Below, one piece after another: positions 10,701-19,220 of a stretch of 64,000 nt of DNA. The stretch is taken from assembly GCF_003286645.3 (NCBI RefSeq), contig NZ_CP127382.2:1488001-1552000 (forward strand), given 5' to 3'. Within the stretch, counting starts at the first letter, position 1, and each line of letters begins with the position of its first letter. Made by a program: the position numbers and the translations under genes. A model generated the notes under the pieces. That model did not search any database, was not told where the DNA came from, and saw only the letters and a list, made by a program, of their open reading frames with translations. This stretch comes from Aerococcus tenax. Lineage in GTDB: Bacteria > Bacillota > Bacilli > Lactobacillales > Aerococcaceae.

Positions 10701-13700
10701 CCGGTCTTAGGATCAACTGGGTAGAATTTAATGCTGGTGACACCGTCTTGGCCTTTTTCAACCACTGGGGCAAAGGTCTTGCCATCGATACCATCTGTAA
10801 CGAAGCTTTCGCTGATAACAGCCCTGGTTTCGGGATCTTTGACCACAATCTTGGTTCCTGGTTGCTTGCCGTCAACACTTGGGTCAGCGTCTTCTACGCG
10901 GCTGGTTTCAACGATTGGAGTCTTCCCATCTTTCACTTCGCCAGTAGCAACTGGATCTTTGGTCTTGTCGGCTTGGCCATCTGCACCTGCTGGATAGAAC
11001 TTGATGTGGGTCACACCATCTGCACCCTTCTCAACGACTGGAACAAAGGTCTTACCGTCTTGGCCTTTCTCACCTTGGGCTCCGGTAGCGCCTGGATCAC
11101 CCTTGTCACCCTTAGCGCCGTCTTTGACTTCTCCGGTAGCTACAGGTTCTTGGCTTTCATCGGCCTTACCGGTCTTAGGATCGACTGGGTAGAACTTGAT
11201 AGAAGTTGTGCCATCTTCACCCTTCTTAACCACTGGCGCATAGGTCTTACCATCTGCACCTTTCTGGCCATCTTTAACTTCAGTTTCAGTTGGCGTGCCA
11301 TCAACGACATTGCCTTGAGCATCGCGAACTTGTGGGGTCACCTTGATGATGACGCCATCGTTGGTAGCGTTGCGGCGGGTTTCAACCTTAGGCGTTAAAC
11401 CATCGATACCGTCCTTAACCTCGCCAGTTGCGACTGGTCCTTGGCTCTTGTCCGGTTGACCTTGGGCATCTGCTGGATAGAACTTGATGTGGGTTGTGCC
11501 ATCTTGGCCTTTTTCTACGACTGGGACATAGGTCTTGCCGTTTTCACCTGGATCGCCCTTGTCACCCTTAGCACCGTCTTGAACTTGGCCAGTGGCAACA
11601 GGATTTTGGCTCTTATCTGCATTACCATTCGCATCTGCAGGGTAGAACTTGATGTGGGTCACACCGTCAGTGCCCTTTTCAACGACTGGGACGAAGGTCT
11701 TGCCGTCTTTACCCTTGTCGCCTTTTTCGCCATCCTTAACAAAGCTTTCGCTTAAGACGGTTTTACCTTCAGGATCCTTAACGGTTACTTTAGTGCCTGG
11801 TTGGTCACCATCTGTATTTGGATCAGCGTCTGCGACACGAGCCGTTTCAACGATTGGACTCTTGCCGTCTTTACCAGGATCACCCTTGGCACCGTCTTTA
11901 ACTTCGCTAGTTACAGGCTCGCCGTTAACCACTTCACCTTGTTCATTGTAAGAACGTGGGGTCAGGGTAATGATCACGCCATCGTTAGCTGGGTTCCGTT
12001 TAACGTCAACTAATGGGGGTAACCCATCGCGGCCATTTTGACCGGGATCACCTTTCTCACCCTTGTCGCCCTTCACGCCATCTTTAACAAAGCTTTCGCT
12101 GAGGACTTCTTTAGTGATTGGGTCTTTGAAGGTAACCTTGGTGCCTGGTTGGTTGCCGTTTTCTTTAGGATCAGCGTCCTCCACACGGGTGGTTTCGATG
12201 AGCGGAGTCTTGCCGTCCTTACCGTCGTTAACCTCACCAGTTGCAACTGGGTTCTTAGTCTTGTCGGCTTCGCCAGTTGGGGTAGCTGGGTAGAACTTGA
12301 TATGGGTAACCCCATCTTCGCCCTTCTCTACCACTGGGACAAAAGTCTTGCCGTTGGCGCCGTCTTGGCCCTTTTCGCCCTGGGCACCTTGAGCACCAGT
12401 GTCACCTTTAAGGCCTTGTTCACCCTTTTCGCCGTCTTTTACGACACCTTCAGCAACAGGTTTTTGAGCCTTGTCAGCTGTGCCGTCTGTCTTAGCTGGG
12501 TAGAATTTAATGGTGGTTTGTTTGTTAGGCTCATCGCGCTCAACGACAGGAACAAAGGACTTGCCGTCAGCTCCCTTTTCACCTTGAGCGCCTTGAGCAC
12601 CGGTCTCACCCTTTTCGCCGTCTTTTACGATGCCTTCAGCGACAGGTTTTTGGCTCTGGTCAGCTTTACCTTCTGCATTAGCTGGGTAGAATTTGATGGT
12701 GGTTTGTTTGTTAGCGTCATCACGTTCAACAACAGGAACGTAGGACTTGCCATCTAGGCCATCCTTACCCTTCTCACCTTGGGCACCAGTAGCACCAGTT
12801 TCACCCTTTTCACCGCGCTCACCTTGTGGACCTTGGATACCTGGATCGCCTTTTTCACCGTCTTTAACTTGACCGGTTGCAATCGGTTGTTGGTCTTTAT
12901 CAGGTGTGCCATCTTTTTTGGCTGGGTAGAACTTGATATGGGTAATACCATCCGCACCCTTTTCAACGACTGGGACATAGGTCTTGCCGTCTGTACCAGG
13001 TGCGCCGTCTTGGACTTCGCTGGTGGTTGGAGTCCCGTTTTCAACTTCACCTTTAGCATTGTAGTGACGAGGAGTTACAGTGATAATCACCCCATCGTTG
13101 GCTTGATTACGTTGAACGTCAACTAATGGTGTTAAGCCATCGCGGCCGTCCTTACCTGGCGTACCTTGAGCACCTTGTTCGCCCTTCTCACCTTGTGGGC
13201 CGCGTTCGCCTTGGTCACCTTTTGGACCTTGGGCGCCGGTTTCACCTCGAAGGCCTTGTTCACCTTGAGGACCGCGTTCGCCTTGGTCACCTTTTGGACC
13301 GGCGACACCTTGAGGACCCTGAGGACCAACTTCGCCGCGTTCACCTTTTTCGCCGTCTTTAACGGTACCTTTAGCGACTGGTTCTTTGCTGGTATCAGCA
13401 GAACCATCTGGCTTGGCTGGGTAGAACTTGATGGTCGTTTCTTTCTTCGCTTCATCACGAGTTACGACTGGAACGAAGGATTTACCATCAGCACCTTTTT
13501 CACCTTGGGCTCCGGTAGCGCCCGTTGCGCCTGTTTCGCCCTTGTCGCCTTTTGGACCTTGGGCGCCGTCTTTACCATCTTTAACGACACCAGTTGCAAT
13601 AGGATTCTTAGTGGTGTCAGCCGTCCCATCAGCTTTGGCTGGGTAGAACTTAATGGTAGTTTCTTTCTTAGCTTCATCGCGGTCAACGACTGGAACGTAA

Positions 13701-16252
13701 GACTTGCCGTCTTCGCCCTTTTCACCCTTGACGCCTTGTGGGCCAGCTACGCCTGGATCACCTTTAGCACCTTGTGGGCCTTGAGGACCAGCGACACCTT
13801 GGTCGCCTTTTTCACCTTTTGGACCTTGAGGACCGGCAACACCTTGTTCACCTTGTGGGCCACGTTCGCCTGGGTCTCCCTTAGAACCTTGAGCTCCGGT
13901 ATCACCTTTAAGGCCTTGTTCACCTTGTGGGCCGCGTTCGCCTTGAGGACCTTGAGGACCACGTTCACCAGTTTCACCTTTAGGACCGGCTACGCCTTGT
14001 GGACCTTGAGCTCCGGTGTCACCCTTAGGACCCTGTGGACCTTGAGCGCCAGTATCACCTTTTTCACCTTGGGGACCACGGGCACCAGTTTCTCCCTTGT
14101 CGCCTTTAGCACCTGGATCACCTTTATCACCCTTTGCACCGGGATCGCCTTTAAGACCTTTTTCGCCTTGTTCGCCCTTGAGGCCATCGTAAACAAAGGT
14201 TTCGTTAAGAGTTCTGCCAGTTGCAGGATCCGTTACGGTTACCTTAGTCCCTGGGCGGCCATCTTTAGTCCCACGTTCAGTTGTAATCTTAGGAGTACGT
14301 CCATCACGGGGAACGATGGTCTTACCTGGGCGGCTGGTGCGATCACCATCTCGAACGACTGCTGAGATTGTGTCTCCTTCGTTTAAGGCAGGCACATTAG
14401 GAATCTCAAAAGTTCCATCTGCTTTAGTACGTGTTTGGTAAGTTTTATCACCTACAGTTACGGTAATATCCTTGTTTGGTTCAGCTGTACCACTAATTGT
14501 AGTATCGCCAGATAAACGAGGATTCACTACTGGGGGTTCGATTGGTTGTTTTTGACCTTCTGGTAGTCCGACCCCAATCAGAATTTCAGCGTCAACAACT
14601 GGTTTTTCAACTTCACGACGAGTACCAATTTCTCCGAGATCGACACCCTTATAGGTACGAACCGTCTTAACAAGCCGGTCAACCCCTTCTTCCCCACGAC
14701 GTACTTCTTTACTTGAACCTACAGGCAGTTCAGTAGTCGTCTTATAGATGGTTTGGAATTTTACAGGTACTTTTTCGACTTTTTCACGCGAACCGAAGTT
14801 AGCATCTGGGTTTAGGTCACCTTGTTGGGTATTGTTTTCGTAGAAATAGTTACGGCGATTTACTGGGTCAGTTGTTCCAGGATTTGAACCCATAGCTTGG
14901 TTGAACATCCCAATTGTCGTCTTATAGTCTAACTTGCCATTCCAATCTTTAACCGGGACTGAGAATTTATAAACTAGAGGATAACCCTGCTGCACATCAT
15001 AGTTACTTAAAGCAAAGTCTGTCCCCATGGATAAACCGGCATAACCAGTAGCAGCTCCACTTGTTAATTGAATAGTTTTAGGTTGACGTCTTCTATTTCC
15101 TTCAATAACCGCTTGAGCTGGAACGCCTGTTGTAGGGTTATAGTTAAAGCCACTTCCTAGCTCGATACCAAAACGTGGTTGGTGATTAACCGATCCTCCT
15201 ATTTGAGCAGTTGACTTAGGATCTAGGCGATATTTTAGCTCAAAGTCAACCTTATTAGCTGCCCGATTAGGAACAGCTTTCAAGGTATAATGAGCATTAT
15301 TTACATTACCTGAACCAAAAACCGTTCCATCTGCTTGATGGGTAATCGGCGTATTCGCATTCCCTAAGGCAACAGGTGCGCCACCGACCCGCACCTCACT
15401 CGGAGTTTCAGGTGCGGCATAGAAGGTAAAGCCTGTGCGGCGTTTGTCGCCTGCGTATTGAACGCCGGCCTTGGAGACTTCTTCCATCAACTGGCGGCCG
15501 TTGCTGACTTTAGATAAATCAACATTCTTAACAATACCGTCGATCTCTTCGTCAGTGTAGATGTCCTTGAGCTCTGTTCTCAGCGCTTCTTGAGGATTAG
15601 CTGCCCCTAAGATTCTCTTAGCTAAACGGTCGAGGCCTGCATCACGGGCTGCTTCTGCAGAAGCACCTGGAACTTCAGAACCTTCAGTTGCCACATAGTT
15701 TCCTGCTTGGCTTTGAGGTGCTTCTTTTTTACCTTTGTCTGACAATTCACCCACTTCTGGAGAACCAGTATCAGCTGCTTTTTCTTCTTTATTTTCTTTA
15801 GCTTGGTCAGCTTCAGCTGGCGCTTGAGCCTTGTTTTCAGCTGCTGGCGCTTCTGTTGCTTCTTCCGCCTTAGTTGGCGCTTCCCCTACAGGTGCTGCTT
15901 CTGCTGCTGGAGCGACTTCAGCCGCTGGAGCTACTTCTGTTTCAGCCTTATCGCTAACAGAATCTGCTGGCGCAGGTGCTTCAACTTTTTCTACATTTTC
16001 ACTCTTTGCGGCATTTTCCAGTATTGCACTCTTATCAGCTGTGAGCGTGTGCGAGGAATTTGTTGGAAGTGAGCTTTCTTCAGCGTGGGTTTCATTAGCA
16101 ACAGCGCGAACTACCGAAGCGTCTCCCATGAAGAGTAAACCCATCGCAACAGCGACTGAGGCTACCCCAATGTTTAAACGTTTAATGCTGTAGCGGTAAT
16201 AGCGATTGCTATTTTTCTCCCGCAACAGTTTAAAATTATTTTTTCCTACCAT
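4742..16252 (-). CDS. Giant LPXTG collagen-like modular surface protein
   Basis: 3836 residues. Order: a YSIRK-type signal (YSIKRLNIGVASVAV, residues 21-35); an Ala/Glu/Pro-rich stretch to about 190; a unique region at 200-490 that may be the binding head; a G5-like segment at about 495-560; an Ig-like domain at 575-650; collagen-like Gly-X-Y triplets at about 690-849; then some 2400 residues of 33-47-residue modules joined by short GXY/DGKDG linkers; a CCxxC motif; a Pro-rich wall-spanning region (TPEVPNVPGEP repeats); LPATG near 3803; a hydrophobic helix; and KNNKED. Sortase should anchor it to the wall as a long adhesin-like stalk. By eye there are about 27 IKFYP modules, 7 RVEDADP, 5 RRNxxNDGVII, 4 WIINYxDKNGDG, 7 HTITxKNPDG and 3 WVI/WIIxxD modules. 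The ligand is unknown. The upstream ribosome binding site (AGAGAAAG) is weak. Confidence 0.95.
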   Translation of the reverse strand: MVGKNNFKLLREKNSNRYYRYSIKRLNIGVASVAVAMGLLFMGDASVVRAVANETHAEESSLPTNSSHTLTADKSAILENAAKSENVEKVEAPAPADSVSDKAETEVAPAAEVAPAAEAAPVGEAPTKAEEATEAPAAENKAQAPAEADQAKENKEEKAADTGSPEVGELSDKGKKEAPQSQAGNYVATEGSEVPGASAEAARDAGLDRLAKRILGAANPQEALRTELKDIYTDEEIDGIVKNVDLSKVSNGRQLMEEVSKAGVQYAGDKRRTGFTFYAAPETPSEVRVGGAPVALGNANTPITHQADGTVFGSGNVNNAHYTLKAVPNRAANKVDFELKYRLDPKSTAQIGGSVNHQPRFGIELGSGFNYNPTTGVPAQAVIEGNRRRQPKTIQLTSGAATGYAGLSMGTDFALSNYDVQQGYPLVYKFSVPVKDWNGKLDYKTTIGMFNQAMGSNPGTTDPVNRRNYFYENNTQQGDLNPDANFGSREKVEKVPVKFQTIYKTTTELPVGSSKEVRRGEEGVDRLVKTVRTYKGVDLGEIGTRREVEKPVVDAEILIGVGLPEGQKQPIEPPVVNPRLSGDTTISGTAEPNKDITVTVGDKTYQTRTKADGTFEIPNVPALNEGDTISAVVRDGDRTSRPGKTIVPRDGRTPKITTERGTKDGRPGTKVTVTDPATGRTLNETFVYDGLKGEQGEKGLKGDPGAKGDKGDPGAKGDKGETGARGPQGEKGDTGAQGPQGPKGDTGAQGPQGVAGPKGETGERGPQGPQGERGPQGEQGLKGDTGAQGSKGDPGERGPQGEQGVAGPQGPKGEKGDQGVAGPQGPQGAKGDPGVAGPQGVKGEKGEDGKSYVPVVDRDEAKKETTIKFYPAKADGTADTTKNPIATGVVKDGKDGAQGPKGDKGETGATGATGAQGEKGADGKSFVPVVTRDEAKKETTIKFYPAKPDGSADTSKEPVAKGTVKDGEKGERGEVGPQGPQGVAGPKGDQGERGPQGEQGLRGETGAQGPKGDQGERGPQGEKGEQGAQGTPGKDGRDGLTPLVDVQRNQANDGVIITVTPRHYNAKGEVENGTPTTSEVQDGAPGTDGKTYVPVVEKGADGITHIKFYPAKKDGTPDKDQQPIATGQVKDGEKGDPGIQGPQGERGEKGETGATGAQGEKGKDGLDGKSYVPVVERDDANKQTTIKFYPANAEGKADQSQKPVAEGIVKDGEKGETGAQGAQGEKGADGKSFVPVVERDEPNKQTTIKFYPAKTDGTADKAQKPVAEGVVKDGEKGEQGLKGDTGAQGAQGEKGQDGANGKTFVPVVEKGEDGVTHIKFYPATPTGEADKTKNPVATGEVNDGKDGKTPLIETTRVEDADPKENGNQPGTKVTFKDPITKEVLSESFVKDGVKGDKGEKGDPGQNGRDGLPPLVDVKRNPANDGVIITLTPRSYNEQGEVVNGEPVTSEVKDGAKGDPGKDGKSPIVETARVADADPNTDGDQPGTKVTVKDPEGKTVLSESFVKDGEKGDKGKDGKTFVPVVEKGTDGVTHIKFYPADANGNADKSQNPVATGQVQDGAKGDKGDPGENGKTYVPVVEKGQDGTTHIKFYPADAQGQPDKSQGPVATGEVKDGIDGLTPKVETRRNATNDGVIIKVTPQVRDAQGNVVDGTPTETEVKDGQKGADGKTYAPVVKKGEDGTTSIKFYPVDPKTGKADESQEPVATGEVKDGAKGDKGDPGATGAQGEKGQDGKTFVPVVEKGADGVTHIKFYPAGADGQADKTKDPVATGEVKDGKTPIVETSRVEDADPSVDGKQPGTKIVVKDPETRAVISESFVTDGIDGKTFAPVVEKGQDGVTSIKFYPVDPKTGEADKTQNPVATGEVKDGKDGLTPKVETRRNDANDGVIIKVTPQVRDAQGNVVDGTPTETEVKDGKTYAPVITKGQDGVSTIKFYPVDPKTGQADQTKDPVATGEVKDGAKGDKGEKGDPGEKGQDGKNGENGKTFAPVVTKGADGTTSIKFYPVNPETGKADESQPAVAEGTVKDGQDGKTFTPVVEKGQDGTTTIKFYPTGKDGQADKTKDPVASGEVKDGADGKTFTPVVEKGQDGVTTIKFYPTDPKTGEPDKTKAPVATGEVKDGKSPVVETTRVEDADPTTPGNQAGTKVVVKDPETGNVISESFVKDGEKGQDGAKGEKGDPGQDGKTFVPVVEKGQDGTTTIKFYPAGKDGQADKTKDPVASGEVKDGADGKTFTPVVEKGQDGVTTIKFYPTDPKTGEPDKTKAPVATGEVKDGKSPVVETTRVEDADPTTEGNQPGTKVTVKDPETNKVISESFVKDGANGQDGQSYAPVVKKGEDGTTSIKFYPVDPKTGQPDTTKPAVAEGTVKDGINGKSAYTTVVEGPNAAGEPGQWIINYFDKNGDGKFTDDEIVSTQFVRNGKDGKDGKDGKTFAPVVEKGADGTTSIKFYPVNPETGKADQTQPAVAEGTVKDGQDGKTFAPVLEKGKDGETTIKFYPVNPETKQPDMTQAPVAEGKVKDGKDGKDGLSPKVETRRNDANDGVIIKVTPQVRDAEGNVVDGTPSETEVKDGKNGKTFAPVVTKGQDGTTSIKFYPVNPETGKADTEQPAVAEGTVKDGTDGKTFAPVVEKGADGTTTIKFYPVDPKTGEADTTKPAVAEGAVKDGANGKSAYTTVVEGPNAANEPGRWIINYFDKNGDGKFTDDEVVSAQFVRDGKDGQSPTVEVKDNGDGTHTITTKNPDGTVNSTTTVKNGKDGKSPVVESTRVEDADPNTPDNQPGTKITVKDPETGKVISETFVKDGVNGKDGKDGKNGIDGKSFAPVVEKGQDGTTTIKFYPVDPKTGKADTTQAPVAEGTVKDGKSAYTTVVEGPNAAGEPGRWIINYYDKNADGKFTDDEVVSAQFIPDGKDGKTYAPVVTKGEDGTTTIKFYPVDPKTGKADESQPAVAEGSVKDGKDAKAPVVETERVEDLDPNTPGNQAGTKITVKDPENDKVISETFVKDGQDGKSPEVTTKDNGNGTHTITIKNPDGTTTTTTVKDGAKGEKGDKGQDGTNGVDGKTFAPVVEKGADGTTTIKFYPVDPKTGKVDKSQEPVATGEVKDGAQGAAGQDGKSAYTTVVTGPNEAGEQGQWIINYYDKNGDGKFTDDEVVSAKFVRDGKDGKSPEVTTKDNGNGTHTITIKNPDGTTTTTTVKDGKAGQNGKDGRDGKDGIDGKTFAPVLEKGQDGTTTIKFYPVDPKTGQPDTTQPAVAEGSVKDGKDGKSPEVSLKDNGDGTHTITVKNPDGTTSTTTVKNGQDGKSPEVTTTDNGDGTHTITIKNPDGTTTTTTVKDGKDGRDGIDGKTFAPVVEKGQDGTTTIKFYPVDPKTGQPDTTQPAVAEGSVKDGRDGKDGKDGKSPQVSIRNNNDGSHTITIKNPDGTTTNTTVRDGKDGKSPEVSVKDNGDGSHTITIKNPDGTTTTTTVKDGKDGRDGKDGKDGQSQRIRTEKGKDSQGNEGVWVIITDDKGNELSREFIRDGKTPSVKVEEGKNSRGESGQWIIVFDGDGNEVSREFVRDGKDGASSSLETIPGKNEKGESGLWVIVKDGQGNESSRHFVRDGKDGKDGKDGRSVQKIYNRQGKLIIIFSDHTTEEIEIPCCKPCPESPRTPKPGDPTPKVPNKPETPKPGEPKVPGNPTPEVPGQPGNPTPEVPNVPGEPTPEVPNVPGDPTPEVPNVPGEPTPEVPNVPGDPTPEVPNVPGEPAPGVPSVPDNPTPEVPNEPAEPRPEVPNQPSDPAPQVPGQADPDNSFKAKDNESATNKEQDGQNKQVSLPATGAEVTSAMTVIIASLLLSSGALLVKNNKED
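9388..10167 (-). repeat. Internal 459-bp tandem duplication in the giant gene
   Basis: The stretch starting at 9391 and the one starting at 9850 are nearly identical over about 320 bp, offset by 459 bp (153 codons). Each copy carries the same series of modules (two IKFYP modules plus a VETTRVEDADP module). This is the most recent-looking expansion in the repeat region and shows that module number can change by in-frame recombination. Confidence 0.75.
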
Positions 16253-16678
16253 ATTTTCAACTACTTTCTCTATGACGAATGAATTATCATCGACTCATGT
16301 TTTTTCTCGGGTGACACTAAAAATATTACCTAGTCAGTAAATCAAAAAAATCTGTGAATTACTAGAAGCTTTAGATTATTTTCATTAAAAAAATTAAATT
16401 AAATAATATTGTTCTTTTTTCAATAAATTAAATAAGCCCTATATATTGGGGTTTTCGGTGATTTTAATAAATTTTATTTAAGAAACGCAAATGTTTAAAG
16501 TGCAATTTATTGTATTTTTATATGTGTGGCCGTTCGGAAAGTTGTGATTAATTCTCTCTAAATTTGTCTTATTTATTATAAAATGCCGCTAAACTCAGTG
16601 GATTTTGGAACGTTTTTATACATATTTGTATTTATTTAAAAACAATTTTCTTTTAGCTTTGTTTTTTCTTGAAACACA
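16253..16678. other. AT-rich non-coding region upstream of the giant gene
   Basis: About 430 bp with no credible reading frame, RNA gene or repeat. It must hold the promoter and leader of the giant surface-protein gene on the minus strand, but I could not single out a convincing -35/-10 pair among many A/T-rich candidates. Confidence 0.5.
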
Positions 16679-16724
16679 CAAAAAAACCTCTAAGTTTTTG
16701 AAGCAAAGCTTCTAACCTAGAGGA
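16679..16724 (-). terminator. Terminator of the nucleoside hydrolase operon
   Basis: On the minus strand a hairpin (CCTCTAGGTTAGAAGC pairing with GCTTC...TTAGAGG) is followed by seven T residues. It lies just after the last gene of the transport/phosphoesterase run. Confidence 0.8.
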
Positions 16725-16752
16725 AATAAATTATTATATATATTCTATTCTT

Positions 16753-17712
16753 TTAGGGCAAGTGAGTCTCTAAATGCATAAAAGCCTCCATTAGTCGGTC
16801 AAAATAGCGGTCAGGATTAATTTTCATCACTACTTGCGCATTAGCCACCTGGTCAAAGCGGCCTTCCAAGTCTGCTACACAGAGCCCCTGGGCCAAGTTG
16901 CTATCGGTCACAATGGTCATAGCGGTTAAGGGAGCTGCTTCAACAAAGTCAGGGTCATAATAGACCATAAAGGCCATAACATCATGGATAATACAGCCCG
17001 GTAAGCTCTCCCGCTCTTGGTAGGTTTTGATTTGCCCATCAAATAAGGCATGGAATAGCTCAGAAAGCTTTGAAAAATGATCTTCTATAGCTTGAACAAT
17101 CTCAGGCGTATAAACAGCCTGGTAAGTAGCATCCAAACCACACATAGTGATCGGTGTTTGAGTCCCAATTTGCTGGTAAACGCTCTGGGCAGCCTGGGCA
17201 TCATAGCCATAGTTAAATTCCGTCACCGGCGTCAGCTTACCTTTATGGATACCACCGCCCATGGAATAAACCTGACCTAGGTCATTAACTAAGTCGGGCT
17301 CTTTTTCCAAACAACGAGCTAAATTAGTCAGTGGGCCCAATGTTAGAATATTCACCTTTTTAGGATTAGTCTTAACCGCTCGGATAATAAAGTCAACCGC
17401 GCTCTCTTCAGCCAAAAGCTCTTCTCGAGGAGGAAGCTCTAAACTCCCCATTCCCCTACCTCCGTGATAGGCTTGGCGCTGACTCGCTTTTATGACCGGA
17501 TTCCGACTCCTATAGTCTGAACCGGGGTACACCGGAGTGGTTAACCCCAGATAGTTGACCAAGCTAGTGGCATTGGCATTAATCTGATCTAAAGGCTGGT
17601 TTCCCTGAACCGTTGTGAGACCAAGTACTTCGATATCAGGCTGGCTGAGGGCCAGTAAGATAGCCAGGCTATCATCAGTACCGGGATCAGTATCAATAAT
17701 CACTTGACGCAT
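16753..17712 (-). CDS. Nucleoside hydrolase (IunH/Rih family)
   Basis: A 319-residue enzyme that hydrolyses the N-glycosidic bond of ribonucleosides to base and ribose. The calcium-binding signature DTDPGTDD is at residues 7-14 and the family pattern continues (NILTLGPLTNLA, MGGG, TEFNYGYDAQAA). Length is typical. Whether it prefers purines or pyrimidines cannot be told. The ribosome binding site AGGAGG precedes ATG 17712, and the start overlaps the end of the 2H phosphoesterase gene by 20 bp, so the two are translationally coupled. As the last gene of the run it suggests that the imported compound yields a nucleoside or similar ribosyl product. Confidence 0.9.
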   Translation of the reverse strand: MRQVIIDTDPGTDDSLAILLALSQPDIEVLGLTTVQGNQPLDQINANATSLVNYLGLTTPVYPGSDYRSRNPVIKASQRQAYHGGRGMGSLELPPREELLAEESAVDFIIRAVKTNPKKVNILTLGPLTNLARCLEKEPDLVNDLGQVYSMGGGIHKGKLTPVTEFNYGYDAQAAQSVYQQIGTQTPITMCGLDATYQAVYTPEIVQAIEDHFSKLSELFHALFDGQIKTYQERESLPGCIIHDVMAFMVYYDPDFVEAAPLTAMTIVTDSNLAQGLCVADLEGRFDQVANAQVVMKINPDRYFDRLMEAFMHLETHLP

Positions 17713-18373
17713 GGTTTCCTCCTGAGTAAGTATCAGTATTGAATAAAGGGTGAAAGGCTAGCATATCTTCATAGAAGGCCAGGTCTGGCTGGGGGAGGAG
17801 AAAAGGTTCTAGCTTTAAGCATTCTCCTTCTAGTTGCTGGCAGATGTCAGCGATAGCCGAACTCTCTTCTCCCAAAAGATAGGACAAGCTCATATGAAAC
17901 TGATAATCCTCTTCCAAGGGCAGTTGGAAGGCGTCCGCCAGTTGCCGACGGTAATTGCCTAAGCGGTGGTAGCTATCTACATCACTAGGCTCTAGGAGAA
18001 TAGCTTGAGGAATCAATCCCGCTACCTGCATTTTTATATTTTGCGGTTTAGCGACTTGATTAAAACGCTGCAAGAGAGCCTGTTTGATCTTTTGCCGAGA
18101 ATAGGTTTTGGGTAAGAAAGCTGGCCATTTGTCTGTCCCCTGGTCACGCTCCTTGAAAAGACCTAGGATAGTGATATGAAAACTTGATTTCGGTAAGAGG
18201 GCCAGTTTGTCTTGGTCTCTCTGTGGTAAAGTAGAAAAAGTTGCTTGTACCTGCTTTCCATAAGCGACGAGGTCGTCCATCGCCTCATTAGCAAAGGAAA
18301 TCACCGTATAGCCCGGATTAGAGACGACTTGGCCAGTCTTGGTAAATTTATCTTGCGGGTTGTTAATTTCCAT
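17693..18373 (-). CDS. 2H phosphoesterase superfamily protein
   Basis: A 226-residue protein with two His-x-Thr/Ser motifs, FHITIL near residue 87 and FHMSLS near residue 158, spaced as in the 2H phosphoesterase fold (LigT-like; closest to DUF1868 proteins). Members hydrolyse cyclic nucleotide or RNA 2',3'-cyclic phosphodiester bonds, so a cyclic or phosphodiester substrate is likely, but it is not defined here. AGGAAGG precedes the ATG. It lies between a PP2C-like gene (13 bp gap) and the nucleoside hydrolase (20 bp overlap). Together these point to stepwise processing of a nucleotide-like compound. Confidence 0.75.
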   Translation of the reverse strand: MEINNPQDKFTKTGQVVSNPGYTVISFANEAMDDLVAYGKQVQATFSTLPQRDQDKLALLPKSSFHITILGLFKERDQGTDKWPAFLPKTYSRQKIKQALLQRFNQVAKPQNIKMQVAGLIPQAILLEPSDVDSYHRLGNYRRQLADAFQLPLEEDYQFHMSLSYLLGEESSAIADICQQLEGECLKLEPFLLPQPDLAFYEDMLAFHPLFNTDTYSGGNHASSDY

Positions 18374-18386
18374 AAGTATTTCCTTC

Positions 18387-19193
18387 CTAAGTCACAATGA
18401 ATTCGACATAACACCGGTCATCAAAACTATTATCGCGGGGATTGAGCCCCTTAGTAGAGAGAAAGTCTCGAGACAATTGTGGATCTTTAGTCAATATCGC
18501 TTCTAGGTAGGACTCAGTTGCAGTAAAATCTTCCTTTATCTCTGGATAACCATCACTCGTTAGGGTGACCTGGTCCCCCGCTTGAACGGGAATGACCTGA
18601 ATTAAAGAAGCAGGGATGGATTCCCCATTGATCACTGCGTAGCCATATGGCGTGTCATCCTGGTTAGCAAAGCATGTAGCTTGGATAATCCAAGGCAATA
18701 TTACTTCCCGGCCCGGATCCTGAGCTTGATCTCCTCCCTGGTCTGCTTCAATGGCTAGTACCAATGAGCGCATCTGGCTTAAGACCTCATCGGATAGTTT
18801 GGGCTGGTAATAATTCTTACCATTAACCCGAGCTTGGCAGTCCCCCACCAGAAAAATTTTACCCAAATAATGGCTGTATAGGGCCATAACCGCCTGGAGA
18901 CCATATTCTCCCCGGTCTAAATCGAAAGTGACGTCTTGGTAGAAATTGTTAATGGCGGCATTGATAGTAGCTAAAATCTCTTCCAAGAGGGCTTCTTTTG
19001 ACAATTGGCCAAGCGCCTCTTTAATGATTTGGCTGGCTAGTTGACCTGTGGTTTTTCCATGGTAGTGAAAGTTCGATTTCGAACTGACCCCATCGATCAC
19101 AGCCACATAGTCTTCGCTGATAAAATAAGTGTCTTCACAAAGTGCTTGGTCAGGGTGCTTGCCCTGAATAAATTCCTTAATGACCTTAACCAT
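18387..19193 (-). CDS. PP2C-like protein phosphatase
   Basis: 268 residues with the motif series of PP2C-family Ser/Thr phosphatases: EDTYF near residue 20, VIDGVS at about 32-37, VGDCQARVNG near 117, TLTSDGYPEI near 212, and a C-terminal DDRCYV. These supply the metal-binding aspartates. It has no kinase partner or membrane segment nearby. Inclusion in a sugar/phosphate transport run is unusual; it may act on a small phosphorylated molecule or regulate the transporter. The ribosome binding site contains an uninterrupted run of seven G (19200-19206, read on the minus strand), which could slip and vary translation. A terminator-like hairpin (19221-19258) separates it from the preceding binding protein. 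Confidence 0.8.
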   Translation of the reverse strand: MVKVIKEFIQGKHPDQALCEDTYFISEDYVAVIDGVSSKSNFHYHGKTTGQLASQIIKEALGQLSKEALLEEILATINAAINNFYQDVTFDLDRGEYGLQAVMALYSHYLGKIFLVGDCQARVNGKNYYQPKLSDEVLSQMRSLVLAIEADQGGDQAQDPGREVILPWIIQATCFANQDDTPYGYAVINGESIPASLIQVIPVQAGDQVTLTSDGYPEIKEDFTATESYLEAILTKDPQLSRDFLSTKGLNPRDNSFDDRCYVEFIVT

Positions 19194-19220
19194 ATTATTC
19201 CCCCCCTTTCTTAATTCGCG

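Noticed and set aside
5500..14000. CRISPR-like regular repeats
   Set aside because: Repeats are coding modules in frame, of varying length, without unique spacers or nearby cas genes.
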